Assembly (NCBI RefSeq): GCF_905171765.1
Contig: NC_053393.1
Coordinates: forward strand, 189,809,921 to 189,873,920
DNA: 64,000 nt
DNA from: Bufo bufo
Lineage: Eukaryota; Chordata; Amphibia; Anura; Bufonidae
Direction of reading: 5' to 3'
The first letter of the stretch is position 1. Each line of letters begins with the position of its first letter. Both the position numbers and the translations under genes were made by a program. The notes beneath the pieces are model-generated. The model searched no databases. It was not told the DNA's origin and saw only the letters and a list, made by a program, of their open reading frames with translations. Shown piece by piece: positions 22,379 through 34,700 of this stretch.

Positions 22379-22592
22379 GCAGAGAATCAAGCTTCACGTC
22401 ACCCACCACTGGAACAGGCCACTGTCAGAAATTTAGGCCCCGCCACCCAGACAGAGGAGAGAGGTCCCATGCAGAGAATCAGCTTCATGTCATAGCAGAG
22501 AATCAGGCTTCACGTCACCCACACTGGAACAGGCCATATTCAGATATTTAGGCCCCAGGCACCCAGACAGAGGAGAGAGGTTCATTCAACTT
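22379..22592 (-). repeat. Remnant of the 141-bp satellite in hAT copy D
   Basis: Two shortened units in inverse orientation contain GGCCCC...CCACCCAGACAGAGGAGAGAGG. Compared with copy B, sub-repeats have been deleted from each unit. It ends where the shared post-transposase sequence (TTCATTCAACTTTGAGTTGG) begins, at the same place as in copy B. Confidence 0.85.
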
Positions 22593-22723
22593 TGAGTTGG
22601 CCCTGATAGATATGGCCCCGCAAAGTATAAAGAGAAATATAATGGTAAAGTTAAAAAAAGAGGATTGAATGAAGTGCCCTGGAGTACAAGAATATATTGT
22701 TAAGGAGAGGTAGTTATAAATGT

Positions 22724-25700
22724 CTAATCTGCACAAGGGATGGACAGTTCCTGTGGGATCCATGCCTGATTAATTTTTATGAACGTCAGCTTGTCCACAT
22801 TGGCTGTGGATAGGCGGCTGCGTTTGTCTGTAATGAAGCCCCCTGCTGTACTGAATACACGTTCAGACAAAACACTGGCCGCCGGGCAGGCCAGCACCTC
22901 CAAGGCATAAAAGGCTAGCTCTGACCACGTGGACAATTTGGAGACCCAGAAGTTGAATGGGGCCGAACAATCAGTCAGTACGTGGAGGGGTGTGCACACG
23001 TACTGTTCCACCATGTTAGTGAAATGCTGCCTCCTGCTAACACGTTCCGTATCAGGTGGTGGTGCAGTTAGCTGTGGCGTGGTGACAAAACTTTTCCACA
23101 TCTCTGCCATGCTAACCCTGCCCTCAGAGGAGCTGGCCGTGACACAGTTGCGTTGGCGACCTCTTGCTCCTCCTCTGCCTTTGCCTTGGGCTTCCACTTG
23201 TTCCCCTGTGACATTTGGGAATACTCTCAGTAGCGCGTCTATCAACGTGCGCTTGTACTCGCTCATCTTCCTATCACGCTCCAGTGCAGGAAGTAAGGTG
23301 GGCACCTTGTCTTTGTACCGTGGAGCCAGCAGGGTGGCAACCCAGTAGTCCGCACACGTTAAAATGTGGGCAACTCTGCTGTCGTTGCGCAGGCACTGCA
23401 GCATGTAGTCGCTCATGTGTACCAGGCTGCCCAGAGGTAAGGACAAGCTGTCCTCTGTGGGAGGCGTATCGTCATCGTCCTGCGTTTCCCCCAGCCACGC
23501 ACCAGTGATGGGCCCGAGCTGAGTTGGGTGCCACCCCGCTGTGAACATGCTTCATCCTCATCCTCCTCCACCTCATCCTCGTCCTCCTTGTCCTCCAGTA
23601 GTGGGCCCTGTCTGGCCACATTTGTACCTGGCCTCTGCTGTTGCAAAAAACCTCAGTCTGAGTCACTTCTAAGAGACTGGCCTGTAAGTGCTAAAAATGA
23701 CCCCTCTTCCTCCTCCTCCTCCTCCTCCTCCTGGACCACCTCCTCTTCCATCATCGCCCTAAGTGTTTTCTCAAGGAGACATAGAAGTGGTATTGTAACG
23801 CTGATAACGGCGTCATCGCCACTGGCCATGTTGGTGGAGTACTCGAAACAGTGCAACAGGGCACACAGGTCTCGCATGGAGGCCCAGTCATTGGTGGTGA
23901 AGTGGTGCTGTTCCGCAGTGCGACTGACCCGTGCGTGCTGCAGCTGAAACTCCACTATGGCCTGCTGCTGCTCGCACAGTCTGTCCAGCATGTGCAAGGT
24001 GGAGTTCCACCTGGTGGGCACGTCGCATATGAGGCGGTGAGCGGGAAGGCCGAAGTTACGCTGTAGCGCAGACAGGCGAGCAGCGGCAGGATGTGAATGC
24101 CGGAAGCGCGCACAGACGGCCCAAACTTTATGCAGCAGCTCTGACATGTCGGGGTAGTTGTGAATGAACTTCTGCGCCACCAAATTCAGCACATGCGCCA
24201 GGCAAGGGATGTGCATCAAACCGGCTAGTCCCAGAGCTGCAACGAGATTTCGCCCATTATCGCACACCACCAGGCCGGGCTTGAGGCTCACCGGCAGCAA
24301 CCACTCGTCGGTCTGTTGTTCTATACCCCGCCACAACTCCTGTGCAGTGTGGGGCCTGTCCCCCAAATATATGAGTTTCAGAATGGCCTGCTGACGTTTA
24401 CCCCGGGCTGTGCTGAAGTTGATGGTGAAGGTGTGTGGCTGACTGGATGAGCAGGTGGAAGAAGAGGAGGAGGAAGCCGAGTAGGAGGAGGAGGCTACAG
24501 GAGGCAAAGAATGTTGCCCTGCGATCCTTGGCGGCGGAATGACGTGCGCCAAACAGCTCTCCGCCGGGGGCCCAGCCGCCACTACATTTACCCAGTGTGC
24601 AGTTAGGGAGATATAGCGTCCCTGGCCGTGCTTACTGGTCCACGTATCTGTGGTTAGGTGGGCCTTGCCATAGATGGCGTTGCGCAGTGCACACTTGATT
24701 TTATCGGATACTTGGTTGTGCAGGGAAGGCACGGATCTCTTGGAGAAGTAGTGGCGGCTGGGAACAACATACTGTGGGACAGCAAGCGACATGAGCTGTT
24801 TGAAGCTGTCTGTGTCCACCAGCCTGAATGACAGCATTTCATAGGCCAGTAGTTTAGAAATGCTGGCATTCAGGGCCAGGGATCGAGGGTGGCTAGGTGG
24901 GAATTTACGCTTTCTCTCAAATGTTTGTGAGATGGAGAGCTGAACGCTGCCGTGTGACATGGTGGAGATGCTTGGTGACGGAGGTGGTGGTGTTGGTGGT
25001 ACATCCTCTGTTTGCTGGGCGGCAGGTGCCAATGTTCCTCCAGAGGCGGAGGAAGAGGCCGAGGCAGCAGCAGAAGAGGTAGCAGTGGGAGCCTGAGTGA
25101 GTTCCTTGTTTTTAAGGTGTTTACTCCACTGCAGTTAATGCTTTGCATGCAGATGCCTGGTCATGCAGGATGTGCTAAGGTTCAGAACGTTAATGCCTCG
25201 CATCAGGCTCTGATGGCACAGCGTGCAAACCACTCGGGTCTTGTCGTCAGCACATTGTTTGAAGAACTGCCACGCCAGGGAACTCCTTGAAGCTGCCTTT
25301 GGGGTGCTCGGTCCCAGATGGCGGTAGCCAGTAGCAGGTGGACTCTCTTGGCGGTGGGTGTTATACTTTTGCCCACTGCTCCCTCGTTTGCTACGCTGTT
25401 GGCTCGGTCTCACCACAGCCTCTTCCTCCGAACTCTGAAAGTCAGTGGCACGACCTTCATTCCATGTGGGGTCTAGGACCTCATCGTCCCCTGCATCGTC
25501 TTCCACCCAGTCTTCCTCCCTGACCTCCTGTTCAGTCTGCACACTGCAGAAAGACGCAGCAGTTGGCACCAATGTTTTATCATCAGAGACTTGCTGAGGT
25601 GGTATTCCCATGTCCTCAGGAAACATAAGTGGTTGTGCGTCAGTGCATTCTATGTCTTCCACCGCTGGGGAAGGGCTAGGTGGATGCCCTTGGAAAACCC

Positions 25701-25884
25701 TGCCAGCAGAGTCTTCAAACAGCATAAGAGACTGCTGCATAAGTTGAGCATCAGACAGTTTCCCTGATATGCATGTGGGTAATGTGACAGACTGATGGGC
25801 TTGGTTTTCAGGCGCCATATGTGCGCTTTCTGCAGAAGACATTGTGGGAGATAATGTGAACGTGCTGGATCCACTGTCGGCCAC
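22724..25884 (-). pseudogene. hAT-Ac/ZBED-type transposase, nearly full length
   Basis: Read on the minus strand, 25884-25135 covers an acidic N-terminal region and a BED-type zinc finger (VVCTLCHQSL...TRHLHAKH) and then meets an in-frame TAA at 25135. The same frame continues to 23653 through the RNase H-like core (TTDTWTSKHGQGRYIS, VVCDNGRNLVAALG, HVLNLVAQK, DVPTRWNSTLHM), then a TGA at 23653. A lost G in a G run near 23490 shifts the frame. The rest (to 22724) holds the hATC domain (AASVLSERVFSTAGG). The CDS starts abruptly next to the tandem array, so the N-terminus seen in copy B (Arg/Gly-rich) is deleted. Inactive, but the best template for the family in this window. Confidence 0.9.
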
Positions 25885-25899
25885 CCGACAATGTAATAT

Positions 25900-26960
25900 A
25901 CCCTTTGTAATATACCCTTTTATGGATAGATTTAAACTTGGCCTGCTACAGCAGAAACCACTGATTTATGGAATTGCTAATTTGGGAATTGAAATTCAAC
26001 CCAGAACAAAAACTGTGCTTTGACGGACACTAAATAACTTTACCAGCCACAGCAGTAAACACAGATTTAGCTGAATATAAATTGTAGGCCTAGTATTTAG
26101 GCCCTGGGTGACAGGTATCCCTTTTACGGACAGAATTAGACTTGGAAATGCACGGTAGCGTGTGAAGTTATTCAGAATGACCCTATCAGCACCTTCAATG
26201 TAATATACCCTTTTATGGATAGATTTATACTTGGCCTGCTACAGCAGAAACCACTGATTTATGGAATTGCTAATTTGGGAATTGAAATTCAACCCAGAAC
26301 AAAAACTGTGCTTTGACGGACACTAAATAACTTTACCAGCCACAGCAGTAACCACATATTTAGCTGAATATAAATTGTAGGCCTAGTATTTAGGCCCTGG
26401 ATGGATGACAGGTATCCCTTTACGGACAGAATTACACTTGGAGATGCACGGTAGCGTGTGAAGTTATTGAGAATGGCCCTATCAGCACCTTCAATGTAAT
26501 ATACCTTTGTATGGATAGATTTAAACTTGGCCTACTACAGCAGAAACCACTGATTTATGGAATAGCTAATTTGGGAATTGTATTTCAACCCAGAACAAAA
26601 ACTGTGCTTTGACGGACACTAAATAACTTGACCAGCCACAGCAGTAACCACAGATTTAGCTGAATATAAATTGTAGGCCTATTATTTAGGCGCTGGATGA
26701 CAGGTATACATTTACGGACAGAATTAGACTTGGAGATGCACGGTAGCGTGTGAAGTTATTGAGAATGACCCTATCAGCAACTTCAATGTAATATACCTTT
26801 TTATGGATAGATTTAAACTTGGCCTGCTACAGCAGAAACCACTGATTTAGGGAATTGCTAATTTGGGAATTGTATTTTAACCCAGAAAAAAAAATATTTT
26901 TTGCCAGACAGCAGACAGTATTACAATTGGCTAGCCACAGCTGAAACACCAGATTTAGGG
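25900..26960 (-). repeat. About 295-bp tandem array in hAT copy D
   Basis: TGTAATATACC recurs near 25906, 26203, 26496 and 26788. The unit contains GCTACAGCAGAAACCACTGA and GACGGACACTAAATAACTT. It shares words and period with the 294-bp array in copy B but has diverged strongly, suggesting the array is old and evolves together within each copy. Confidence 0.88.
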
Positions 26961-27334
26961 TACTGCTATTTTGGCAATCGTATTTCACCCCTCAATAAAA
27001 TAGCAAGCACAGCCAAGCCCCTGATGTAGGATATAACAAAAAAAAAAACACACTATTGATGGTTAAATGGACTTGGTGGCAGCTTGTGCTGGCGCACCAC
27101 AAGACACAAAATGGCCGCCGATCACCCCAGAAAAAAGTGACAGAAAAACGCTCTGGGCAGCCTAAAAACAGTGAGCAATTAACTAGCAGAAGTTGAATGA
27201 TACACAGCTGTACATCGATCACTTCAGTAAGTGTTTTTGAAGAGTAAATCACTGCCTTATCTGGCCCTAACAGCAGCAGCTGCATCCTATCCCTACACTA
27301 ATCAGAGCAGAGTGACGTGCGGCGCTACGTGACT

Positions 27335-27470
27335 CCAGCTTAAATAGAGGCTGGGTCACATGCTGCACTGGCCAATCACAGGCATGCCAATAGTAGGCAT
27401 GGCTGTGATGGCCTCTTGGGGCAAGTAGTATGACGCTTGTTGATTGGCTGCTTTGCAGCCTTTCAAAAAG
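27335..27470 (-). promoter_or_regulatory. Candidate Pol II promoter of hAT copy D
   Basis: On the minus strand CCAAT (GCAGCCAATCAACAAG), an inverted CCAAT (TGATTGGCCAG) and a TATA-like CTATTTAAG (about 27339-27347) occur in the same order and spacing as in copy B. Conservation across copies B, C and D is the main support. Confidence 0.55.
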
Positions 27471-27995
27471 CGCCAAGAAAGCGCCGAACACCGAACCCTA
27501 ACCCAGACTTTTACGAAAATGTTCGGGTCCGTGTCACGAACATCCCAAAATTCGGTACGAACCCGAACTATACAGTTCGGGTTCGCTCATCCCTACTCGC
27601 ATTTGCCACCTTTATTGAAAATCTCGTCCGAAATCCCGTGTGGAGTGACACCGGCCGGCATGATCACTAGAGATGAGCGAATTTTTCAAAAACTCGATTC
27701 GCCAGTTCGACGATTTTTGGGTAAAAATTAGGTTTGATCCAAAATTTTTTGCGGTGAATTACGTTAAAAAGGGCTGTTTCCTGGCTGCAGAGAGCCTTTA
27801 TGGTGGTGTAGATTATAGAACACTGTGCCTTGCAGTAACACGCATAGGGAATCTGCTTAGGTATTGAAATAATACTGTGAGTACGTATGACAGACGTCGC
27901 ACTTAGAATCACTGCACACTTCACTTATTTAGGCAGTCACAGGGCCAAAACTGACCACATAACTTAAGTATAAGCTCAGCCTTACAGGTCGATGC

Positions 27996-29076
27996 TAAAC
28001 AAAACATGCAATGCAACAGCTCTCTGCAAACTTTGCAGTTTGTACTGGAGGTGTTGCTGACACCTCAGTCGTGCACTCCTGACCAGCTCGTCTGCCCCAT
28101 AGGCTGATTTAATTAGTGTGAGTATATAGCTTAGGTTACTTTCACACTAGCGTCGGGGCTCCGCTTGTGAGCTCCATTTGAAGGGTCTCACAAGCGGCCC
28201 CGAAAGCATCCGTTCAGCTACCAATGCATTCTGAGTGGTTGCGGATCCGCTCAGAATGCATCAGTCTGGCAGCGTTCAGCCTCCGCTCCGCTCAGCAAGC
28301 GGACACCTGAATGCTGCTTGCAGCGTTCGGGTGTCCGCCTGGCCGTGCGGAGGCAAACGGATCCGTCCAGACTTACAATGTAAGTCAATGGGGACGGATC
28401 CGTTTGAAGTTGACACAATATGGCTCAATTTTCAAACTGATCCGTCCCCCATTGACTTTCAATGTAAAGTCTGGACGGATCCGTCTGAACAACTTTCAGA
28501 CTTAGAATTTTTTCTAAACTATAATGCAGATGGATCCGTTCTGAAAGGATACAAACGTCTGCATTATAGGAGAGGATCCGTCTGTGCAGACACCAGACGG
28601 ATCCTCTCTGAACGCTAGTCTGAAAGTAGCCTTAGCCTGCTCTCCCTCATTCACTGGAAGCTATTTGGCACTAGGAGAGGTATAGTGTGGACCCTCATTG
28701 CATTTTTTGGTGGCCATTTGGCACCAGGAGTGGTGTGGAGTGGGCTCGGCATGCATGTTGGTACCTGCATTCTTTGGATATAATGGAGGCCATTTTGACA
28801 CCAAAGATGACAGAAATTAAAGCAGGCCCAGCATGCATGTGGAACCTACACTCCCTGAATTGTATGGTAGCTGTCATGGCACATAACAGGTAGAATTTAG
28901 TGTTAGGAACCCGTTTTACAGAGATCGCTTTGACGTGCGGCAGACGGGCTCAAATAATTTTGCACAAAATGATTTGCCAAGCATCTCAAATTTATAAGTA
29001 TAGCACTAGCAATTATTATGCATTTTTGTACTTTATTTGGTTTGCAGAGAGCTGTTGCATTGCATCTTTTGTTTTA
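27996..29076. mobile_element. DNA element with 36-bp terminal inverted repeats
   Basis: TAAACAAAACATGCAATGCA...CTCTGCAAAC at 27996-28031 is inverted at 29041-29076 (GTTTGCAGAGAGCTGTTGCA onwards), with about 90% identity. It has no coding capacity and contains a second element at 28130-28636. Similar words (CTTACAGGTCGATG) flank it at 27981 and 29142, but 66 bp lie between the right inverted repeat and that flank. The superfamily is not clear. Confidence 0.6.
28130..28636. mobile_element. Non-autonomous DNA element, GGCTACTTTCACACTAGCG type
   Basis: The ends are CTTAGGTTACTTTCACACTA and, inverted, CTAAGGCTACTTTCAGACTA. The interior is rich in GGATCCGTCT and its complement, giving extensive self-pairing (for example GACGGATCCGTTTGAA against TTCAGACGGATCCG-type words). 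I recognise the family as common in frog genomes, probably hAT. No transposase. Confidence 0.75.
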
Positions 29077-29250
29077 CAGTGTTGTTTTCAGCCATAGCAA
29101 CGTGCTCTTCACATTGGGATGTGCTGACTGACCAACTTTTTCTTACAGGTCGATGTTAGCGCCAAGAAGCGCACTCCTTTTACACCATCATCAGCTGATT
29201 CCACATAGATGTCTACAGAACCTGTTCTATTAAATTCTTAAACAAGTAGA

Positions 29251-30350
29251 GCCCCCCCAAAATAATAGAAGAGTGTTTAAAAAAGTGAATAAAGCTCAAA
29301 ATCCTTCTAATAGCTTTTATTTCCATACACACACATGCATTGGGAACACTACACGTTCTATTCCAGATCAAAACATGAAGAAAAATATATCAAATTGGTG
29401 TTGTTCGTATTCTTCTTTACAAACTCAAACATTCACTATATAAACTGAAAAATGTTTGAAGATTTTGCTTTTCTTTGAATCACTTAACTAATATTTGGTT
29501 GTATAACCACTGTTTCTGAGAACTGCTGTACATATGTGTTGCATGGAGTCAACCAACTTCTGGCACCTGTGAACAGGTATTCCAGGCCAGGATGATTGGA
29601 CTACATTCCACAATTTTTCTTTATTTCTTGGTTTTGCATCAGAAACTTCATTTTTATGTCACCCCACAAGTTTTCTATTGGATTAAGATCCGGGAATTGG
29701 GCTGACCACTCAATCTTGTTCGTCTGGAACCAAGATGTTGCATGTTTACTGGTGTTTTTGGGGTCGTTGTCTTGTAGGAACACACTCATTTCAAGGGCAT
29801 TTCCTCTTCAGCAGAAGGCAGCATGACCTCTTCATGTATTCTGATGTATTCAAACTGATCCATGATCCTTGGTATGTGATAAATAGGCCCAACACATTAG
29901 TATGAGAAACATCCCATATTATGATGCTTGCACCACCATCCTTCACTGTCTTCACAGTGTACTGTGGCTTGAATTCAGCATTTGGGGGTTATCTGACAAA
30001 CTGTCTCCGGCCACTAGACCCAAAAAGAACAATCTTACCTTCATCAGTCCACAAAATGTCTCTTTAGGCCAGTCAATGTGCTCTTTTGCAAATTGTAACC
30101 TCCTCAGCACATGTCTTTTTTTCAACAGTGGGACTTTGCGGGGGCTTCTTGCAGATAGCTTGGCTTCACATAGGCATCTTCTAATTGTAAGAGTACTCAC
30201 AGGTAACTTTAGACCTTCTTTGATCTTCCTGGAGCTGATTGTTGTATTTCTTTCCATTTGAATGGTAGTTTTTCGTTTTCTTCCACATTTCTCAGGGATT
30301 TGGTTGCCATTTTAAAGCATTTGCGATCATTTTAGCTAAGCAGCCTATCA
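29251..30350 (-). pseudogene. Tc1-like transposase pseudogene
   Basis: The left flank CCCCCCCAAAATAATAGAAG resembles a known Tc1 family end, but the first bases are lost. On the minus strand, 30257-29952 encodes the helix-turn-helix part and linker ([50 protein letters not shown]). After a frameshift, 29789-29601 holds the catalytic core (SVFLQDNDPKNTSKH and FPDLNPIENLWGDIK). The first catalytic Asp block is replaced by a broken region near 30000. The right terminus is missing. Confidence 0.82.
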
Positions 30351-30354
30351 TTTT

Positions 30355-30560
30355 CTTTTTTTAAAATTGAACATCTTTATTACTATACAAAACAAGTGCA
30401 CAAGAAGAAAATTCAGCCTTATTACAAATTATCACCATTTTCCCCCCTGACCCCATTACCCCCCACCCTGCGATGCGTCCACCCCCTCCTCCCCCCCAAC
30501 CCCCCCTCGAGAAGAAATAGGGAGAAGGGAAGAGAGAAGAGAGAAAGAAAGAGAGAGAAA

Positions 30561-30597
<37 letters not shown>
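30355..30597 (-). other. Possible LINE 3' tail plus CT-rich and (AT)n simple repeats
   Basis: TTTTTAAAATTGAACATCTTTATT at 30358 resembles the kind of 3' end seen at 58848 for the LINE there, but the match is too short to be sure. C-rich and GA-rich runs follow (30440-30560), then an (AT)n repeat at 30569-30597 that ends at the Tc1 terminus. The long frames through here are produced by low complexity. Confidence 0.35.
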
Positions 30598-30600
<3 letters not shown>

Positions 30601-30971
30601 TACAGACCAAAAGTTTGGACACACCTTCTCATTCAAAGAGTTTTATTTATTTTCATGACTATGAAGGCATCAAAACTATGAATTAACACATGTGGAATTA
30701 TATACATAACAAACAAGTGTGAAACAACTGAAAATATGTCATATTCTAGGTTCTTCAAAGTAGCCACCTTTTGCTTTGATTACTGCTTTGCACACTCTTG
30801 GCATTCTCTTGATGAGCGTCAAGAGGTAGTCTCCTGAAATGGTCTTCCAACAGTCTTGAAGGAGATCCCAGAGATGCTTAGCACTTGTTGGCCCTTTTGC
30901 CTTCACTCTGCGGTCCAGCTCACCCCAAACCATCTCGATTGGGTTCAGGTCCGGTGACTGTGGAGGCCAGG

Positions 30972-31618
30972 TGTCACGACTGTGACTGATCCAGAAAGGT
31001 CTGGGAGGAGAAGGTCGCAGCGACTTGCTACTCGCGATAGCTTGTGAGTTTGCTCCGTGGTTCAGGGTATGTCTTCTGGGTTTTGCCTTGTGAACCTTTT
31101 TGTCCTGACTGGGAGTTTGTAGGCATCCTTCTCAGGTGAGTCCTGTCTGCCACTCCCAGCTACTATATTAGTTTCACTTTCACTTGCAGTCATTGCCAGA
31201 TATAGTCCTTACTTCCAGTTCTATTCTGACCTTTGAAGGAGATCGTTTGATGGTGTTGCTGTGGAGCTCTTGTCAGGCGTGGACTGTCGTGATTGGGATC
31301 GCCTTCTCTGCTCGTGACTGGATAAGTCTATCTCTGATATACGTTTGTTTGTTGCTGTCTTCCCCTGCTGTTCTCCTAGACATGAGTGATGGTGACTAGT
31401 GCTCCCATCGGCCTTTCCCCACTCTAGGCTTTAGGGTGACTGAGGGTTTAGGCATCCTGCTCGCCGCACGGGTTCACACCCCGTCTAGGGTATCAGGGCA
31501 GACAGGTGCCAGCTTAGGGTTAGTCAGGGGTGGCCATACTATTCCCATCCGTAGATTAGGGTCCCCCTACCCCTCCGTCTGGTGCGACACGACTGCTGCT
31601 GGGGTAGCGGTCGTGACA
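30972..31618 (+). repeat. Gypsy 5' LTR
   Basis: Begins TGTCACGACTGTGACTGATC and ends AGCGGTCGTGACA. The terminal TGTCACGAC and GTCGTGACA are inverted repeats of each other. It differs from the 3' LTR by scattered single bases and two small indels (for example GCTTTAGGG here, GCTTGTTAGGG there). No clear tRNA match follows it (GTATATCTGGCC), so the primer is unassigned. Confidence 0.95.
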
Positions 31619-31702
31619 GTATATCTGGCCTTTAAAAAAAAAAGTGACATTTCTTTTTTTTTTTTTTGCTTGCTGTTTTGCTTTGTATTTTTCTGTTCCA
31701 CT

Positions 31703-34700
31703 ATGGATCCGGTTACGGTTTTGGCGAAACAATTACAGGGATTATCCCTTTAAGTGGCAGGATTAAAAACAACAGTGCGGCAGCAGCAGCAGCCATCCTT
31801 GGGTTCCACCGTTGCTACGGGAAACCAAGGTACTCCTGAGCCAAAAGTGGCTTTACCTGATAGGTTCTCAGGAGGGAGAGATCAATTTGTAACCTTCAGA
31901 GAAGCTTGCAAATTGTTCTTCAGGTTACGCCCTAGATCCTCCGGCGGTGAGGAACAACGGGTGGGTATTGTAATTTCTCTCCTGCAAGGAGATCCCCAGG
32001 CTTGGGCTTTCTCCCTACCATCAGACTCTCTGGCCTTACGATCAGTGGAGGAGTTTTTTGAAGCCCTGGGTCTCGTATATGTTGACCCGGACAGGGTCTC
32101 ACTGGCTGAGTCTAAGCTACGTAGACTTCGGCAAGAGAACCGGTCTGCTGAACTATATTGTTCCGAATTCCGTAGGTGGGCTACTGATACGTTATGGAAC
32201 GACTCGGCCCTTAGGAGTCAGTTCTGCCAGGGGTTGTCTGAAAAATTAAAAGACGCGCTGGCGGTATACGAGGTCCCTATGTCTCTGTCCATAAGAATCG
32301 ACAGACGACTCAGGGAGAGACAATTAAATTTTACGGAGGCCTCTATAGGGCAGGGATCGGTTTGTTATGATCCAGTCGAACCAATGCAAATAGGGGGCGC
32401 CACTAGACGGGTGAATCCTCCTAAGTTCCGCTGTAGGTCAGAGGTTTGTTTTCATTGTGGGGGGAGGGGTCATTTTGTAAAGGTTTGTCCCTCAGAACCC
32501 AAGAGACCACAAACAAAGGATCCGCCGGGAAAACTAGAGTCCCCAGATTGTGCGGAGGATAACAGTCTGGGCGTATTCGTTTCCTCCATACGCATGTCTC
32601 AGTTTTTGTTGTCCGCTACCGTTGAGGCGGGCAATAAGACTGAGATCTGTTCCGTCTTTTTGGACAGTGGGGCGGGGGTCAACTTGGTGGATTCACGGTT
32701 TGCTCAGGCTCTGGGTTTTACTCCAGAACCGATACGCAGAACTATTCCTGTTTTTGCCATCGACTCCTCCCCTCTTACTCAGAAAGAGTTAACTCAGATC
32801 ATTCATAATATCCATCTGCAGGTAGGGGACCTACATAAAGAGCATATCTCGTGTTATGTCCTGGACGGTCTTCCGGCTCCTATGGTATTGGGGCTTCCCT
32901 GGCTGGTGACTCACAATCCAGTGGTGGATTGGCAGGCTGGGGAGATTGTGGAGTGGAGTGAACATTGTAAGGACAACTGCTTGAGTAGTAGGTGCTCTAC
33001 ACTCTCTGTAACATCTTTACCTGCTTTTCTGTCAGATTTTATGGATGTGTTCTCTGAGAAGGGTTGTCAGGGGTTACCACCTCATCGTCCATATGATTGC
33101 CTGATTAATCTACTACCTGGGGCCAAACTACCTAAAACCCGGTTATACAATCTTTCCGGCCCGGAGAGGAAGGCTATGAAAGATTATATTTCGGAGAGTT
33201 TGGCTAAGGGACACATCAGACCCTCTTCTTCACCTGTGGCTGCAGGGTTCTTTTTTGTTAAAAAGAAAGATGGGGGCCTACGTCCTTGCCTGGATTTCCG
33301 GGAATTAAACCGGATAACTATCTGAGATCCCTATCCTCTTCCTCTCATTCCCGACCTCTTTAATCAGGTTGCTGGTGCTAAATAGTTCTCCAAAATGGAT
33401 CTCAGAGGAGCCTATAACCTGATTCGCATCAAAGAGGGGGATGAGTGGAAGACGGCTTTTAATACTCCGGAAGGGCATTATGAAAATCTGGTCATGCCAT
33501 TTCTTACTAATGCGCCTGCGGTATTCCAACATTTTGTCAACGATATTTTTAGTCACCTTATCGGGAGATTTGTTGTGATATATCTTGATGACATCCTGGT
33601 CTATTCCCCGGATCTGGATACACATAAGATCCATGTGAGACAAGTGCTGCAGATATTAAGGGCCAACAAATTGTTTGCTAAGTTAGAAAAATGTGTGTTC
33701 GCCGTAAAAGAACTGCCATTTCTGGGGTATGTGTTGTCAGATTCAGGTTTCCGCATGGATCCAGAGAAAGTCCGGGCGATTATAGACTGGGATTTGCCTG
33801 AGAACCTGAAGGCATTGCAACGCTTCCTGGGGTTTGCCAATTTTTATAGAAAGTTTATAAAAAACTATTCCTTGGTGGTCAAACCACTGACGGACATGAC
33901 CCGAAAGGGATCCGATTTTTCCAAATGGTCACATGCAGCCAAAACTGCCTTTGCATCTCTGAAGGAGAGATTCACCTCGGCCCCTATTCTCGTACAGCCA
34001 GATGTCTCGCTTCCTTTTATTGTAGAGGTTGACGCATCAGAGGTGGGGGTGGGAGCGGTACTATCTCAGGGCCCGTCCCCTGGTGAATGGCGTCCGTGTG
34101 CTTTCTTTTCGAAGAAATTGTCTACTGCAGAAAGGAACTATGATATTGGCAAAAGGGAACTTTTGGCTATTAAGTTGGCTTTTGAGGAGTGGCGTCATTT
34201 TTTGGAGGGGGCGGTTCATCCCGTCACGGTGATTACTGATCACAAAAACTTATTATATCTGGAGTCTGCTAAACGTCTCACCCCTAGACAGGCTCGGTGG
34301 TCGTTATTTTTTACTAGGTTTAATTTTGTAATAACCTATCGCCCGGGGGCAAAAAATACTAAGGCGGATGCATTGTCTCAAAGTTTTCCTAGAGGGGGTG
34401 ATGTTGAGGTACCAGAGCCCATTTTGCAAAAGGGGGTGGTGGTCTCTGCATTACACTCAGGTTTGGAGGGGAGGGTGTTGGAAGCTCAGGGGGACGCCCC
34501 GGCCTCCTGCCCCTCGGGTAAACTGTTTGTGCCAGAAAATTTACGACTGGAGATACTGAAAGAACACCATAACTCCACACTGGCAGGACACCCAGGTAGT
34601 AGGGCAACCTCTGAGTTAGTGTCTCGTCGGTTCTGGTGGCCTAAATGGCGCCAGGAGGTGTTGAATTTTGTGTCTGCATGTGCTACCTGTGCTCGTTCTA

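Larger units (their letters stand above)
22379..27595 (-). mobile_element. hAT element copy D, right terminus lost in gap
   Basis: Read on the minus strand it starts at 27595 with TAGGGATGAGCGAACCCGAA. It continues through promoter, tandem array (26960-25900), transposase (25884-22724), a 3' region and a short decayed stretch of the 141-bp satellite at the gap. This is the same family and order as copy B. It keeps the BED zinc finger that copy B lost but lacks the first 65 or so codons. Confidence 0.88.
27669..29250 (+). mobile_element. hAT-like element with TAGAGATGAGCGAATTT end, interrupted
   Basis: The left end TAGAGATGAGCGAATTTTTC is followed by sequence that matches, as reverse complement, 53454-53858, including TTACAGGTCGATG and CACATAGATGTCTACAGAAC. 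That second copy defines the family. This copy is interrupted at 27996-29143 by another insert and cut at 29250 by a Tc1. No coding region was found. Confidence 0.65.

Noticed and set aside
27985..29160. Treating CTTACAGGTCGATG repeats as a target duplication of the 36-bp-TIR element
   Set aside because: 66 bp lie between the right TIR and the repeat, so the boundaries do not agree.
30361..30686. Frames through the GA-rich, C-rich and (AT)n stretch
   Set aside because: Low-complexity translation only (runs of IYIYIY, KKRE, PPLPP).
31184..31399. 71-codon frame, repeated at 36063-36278
   Set aside because: It occurs twice because it lies in the paired Gypsy LTRs; no similarity to a known protein seen.
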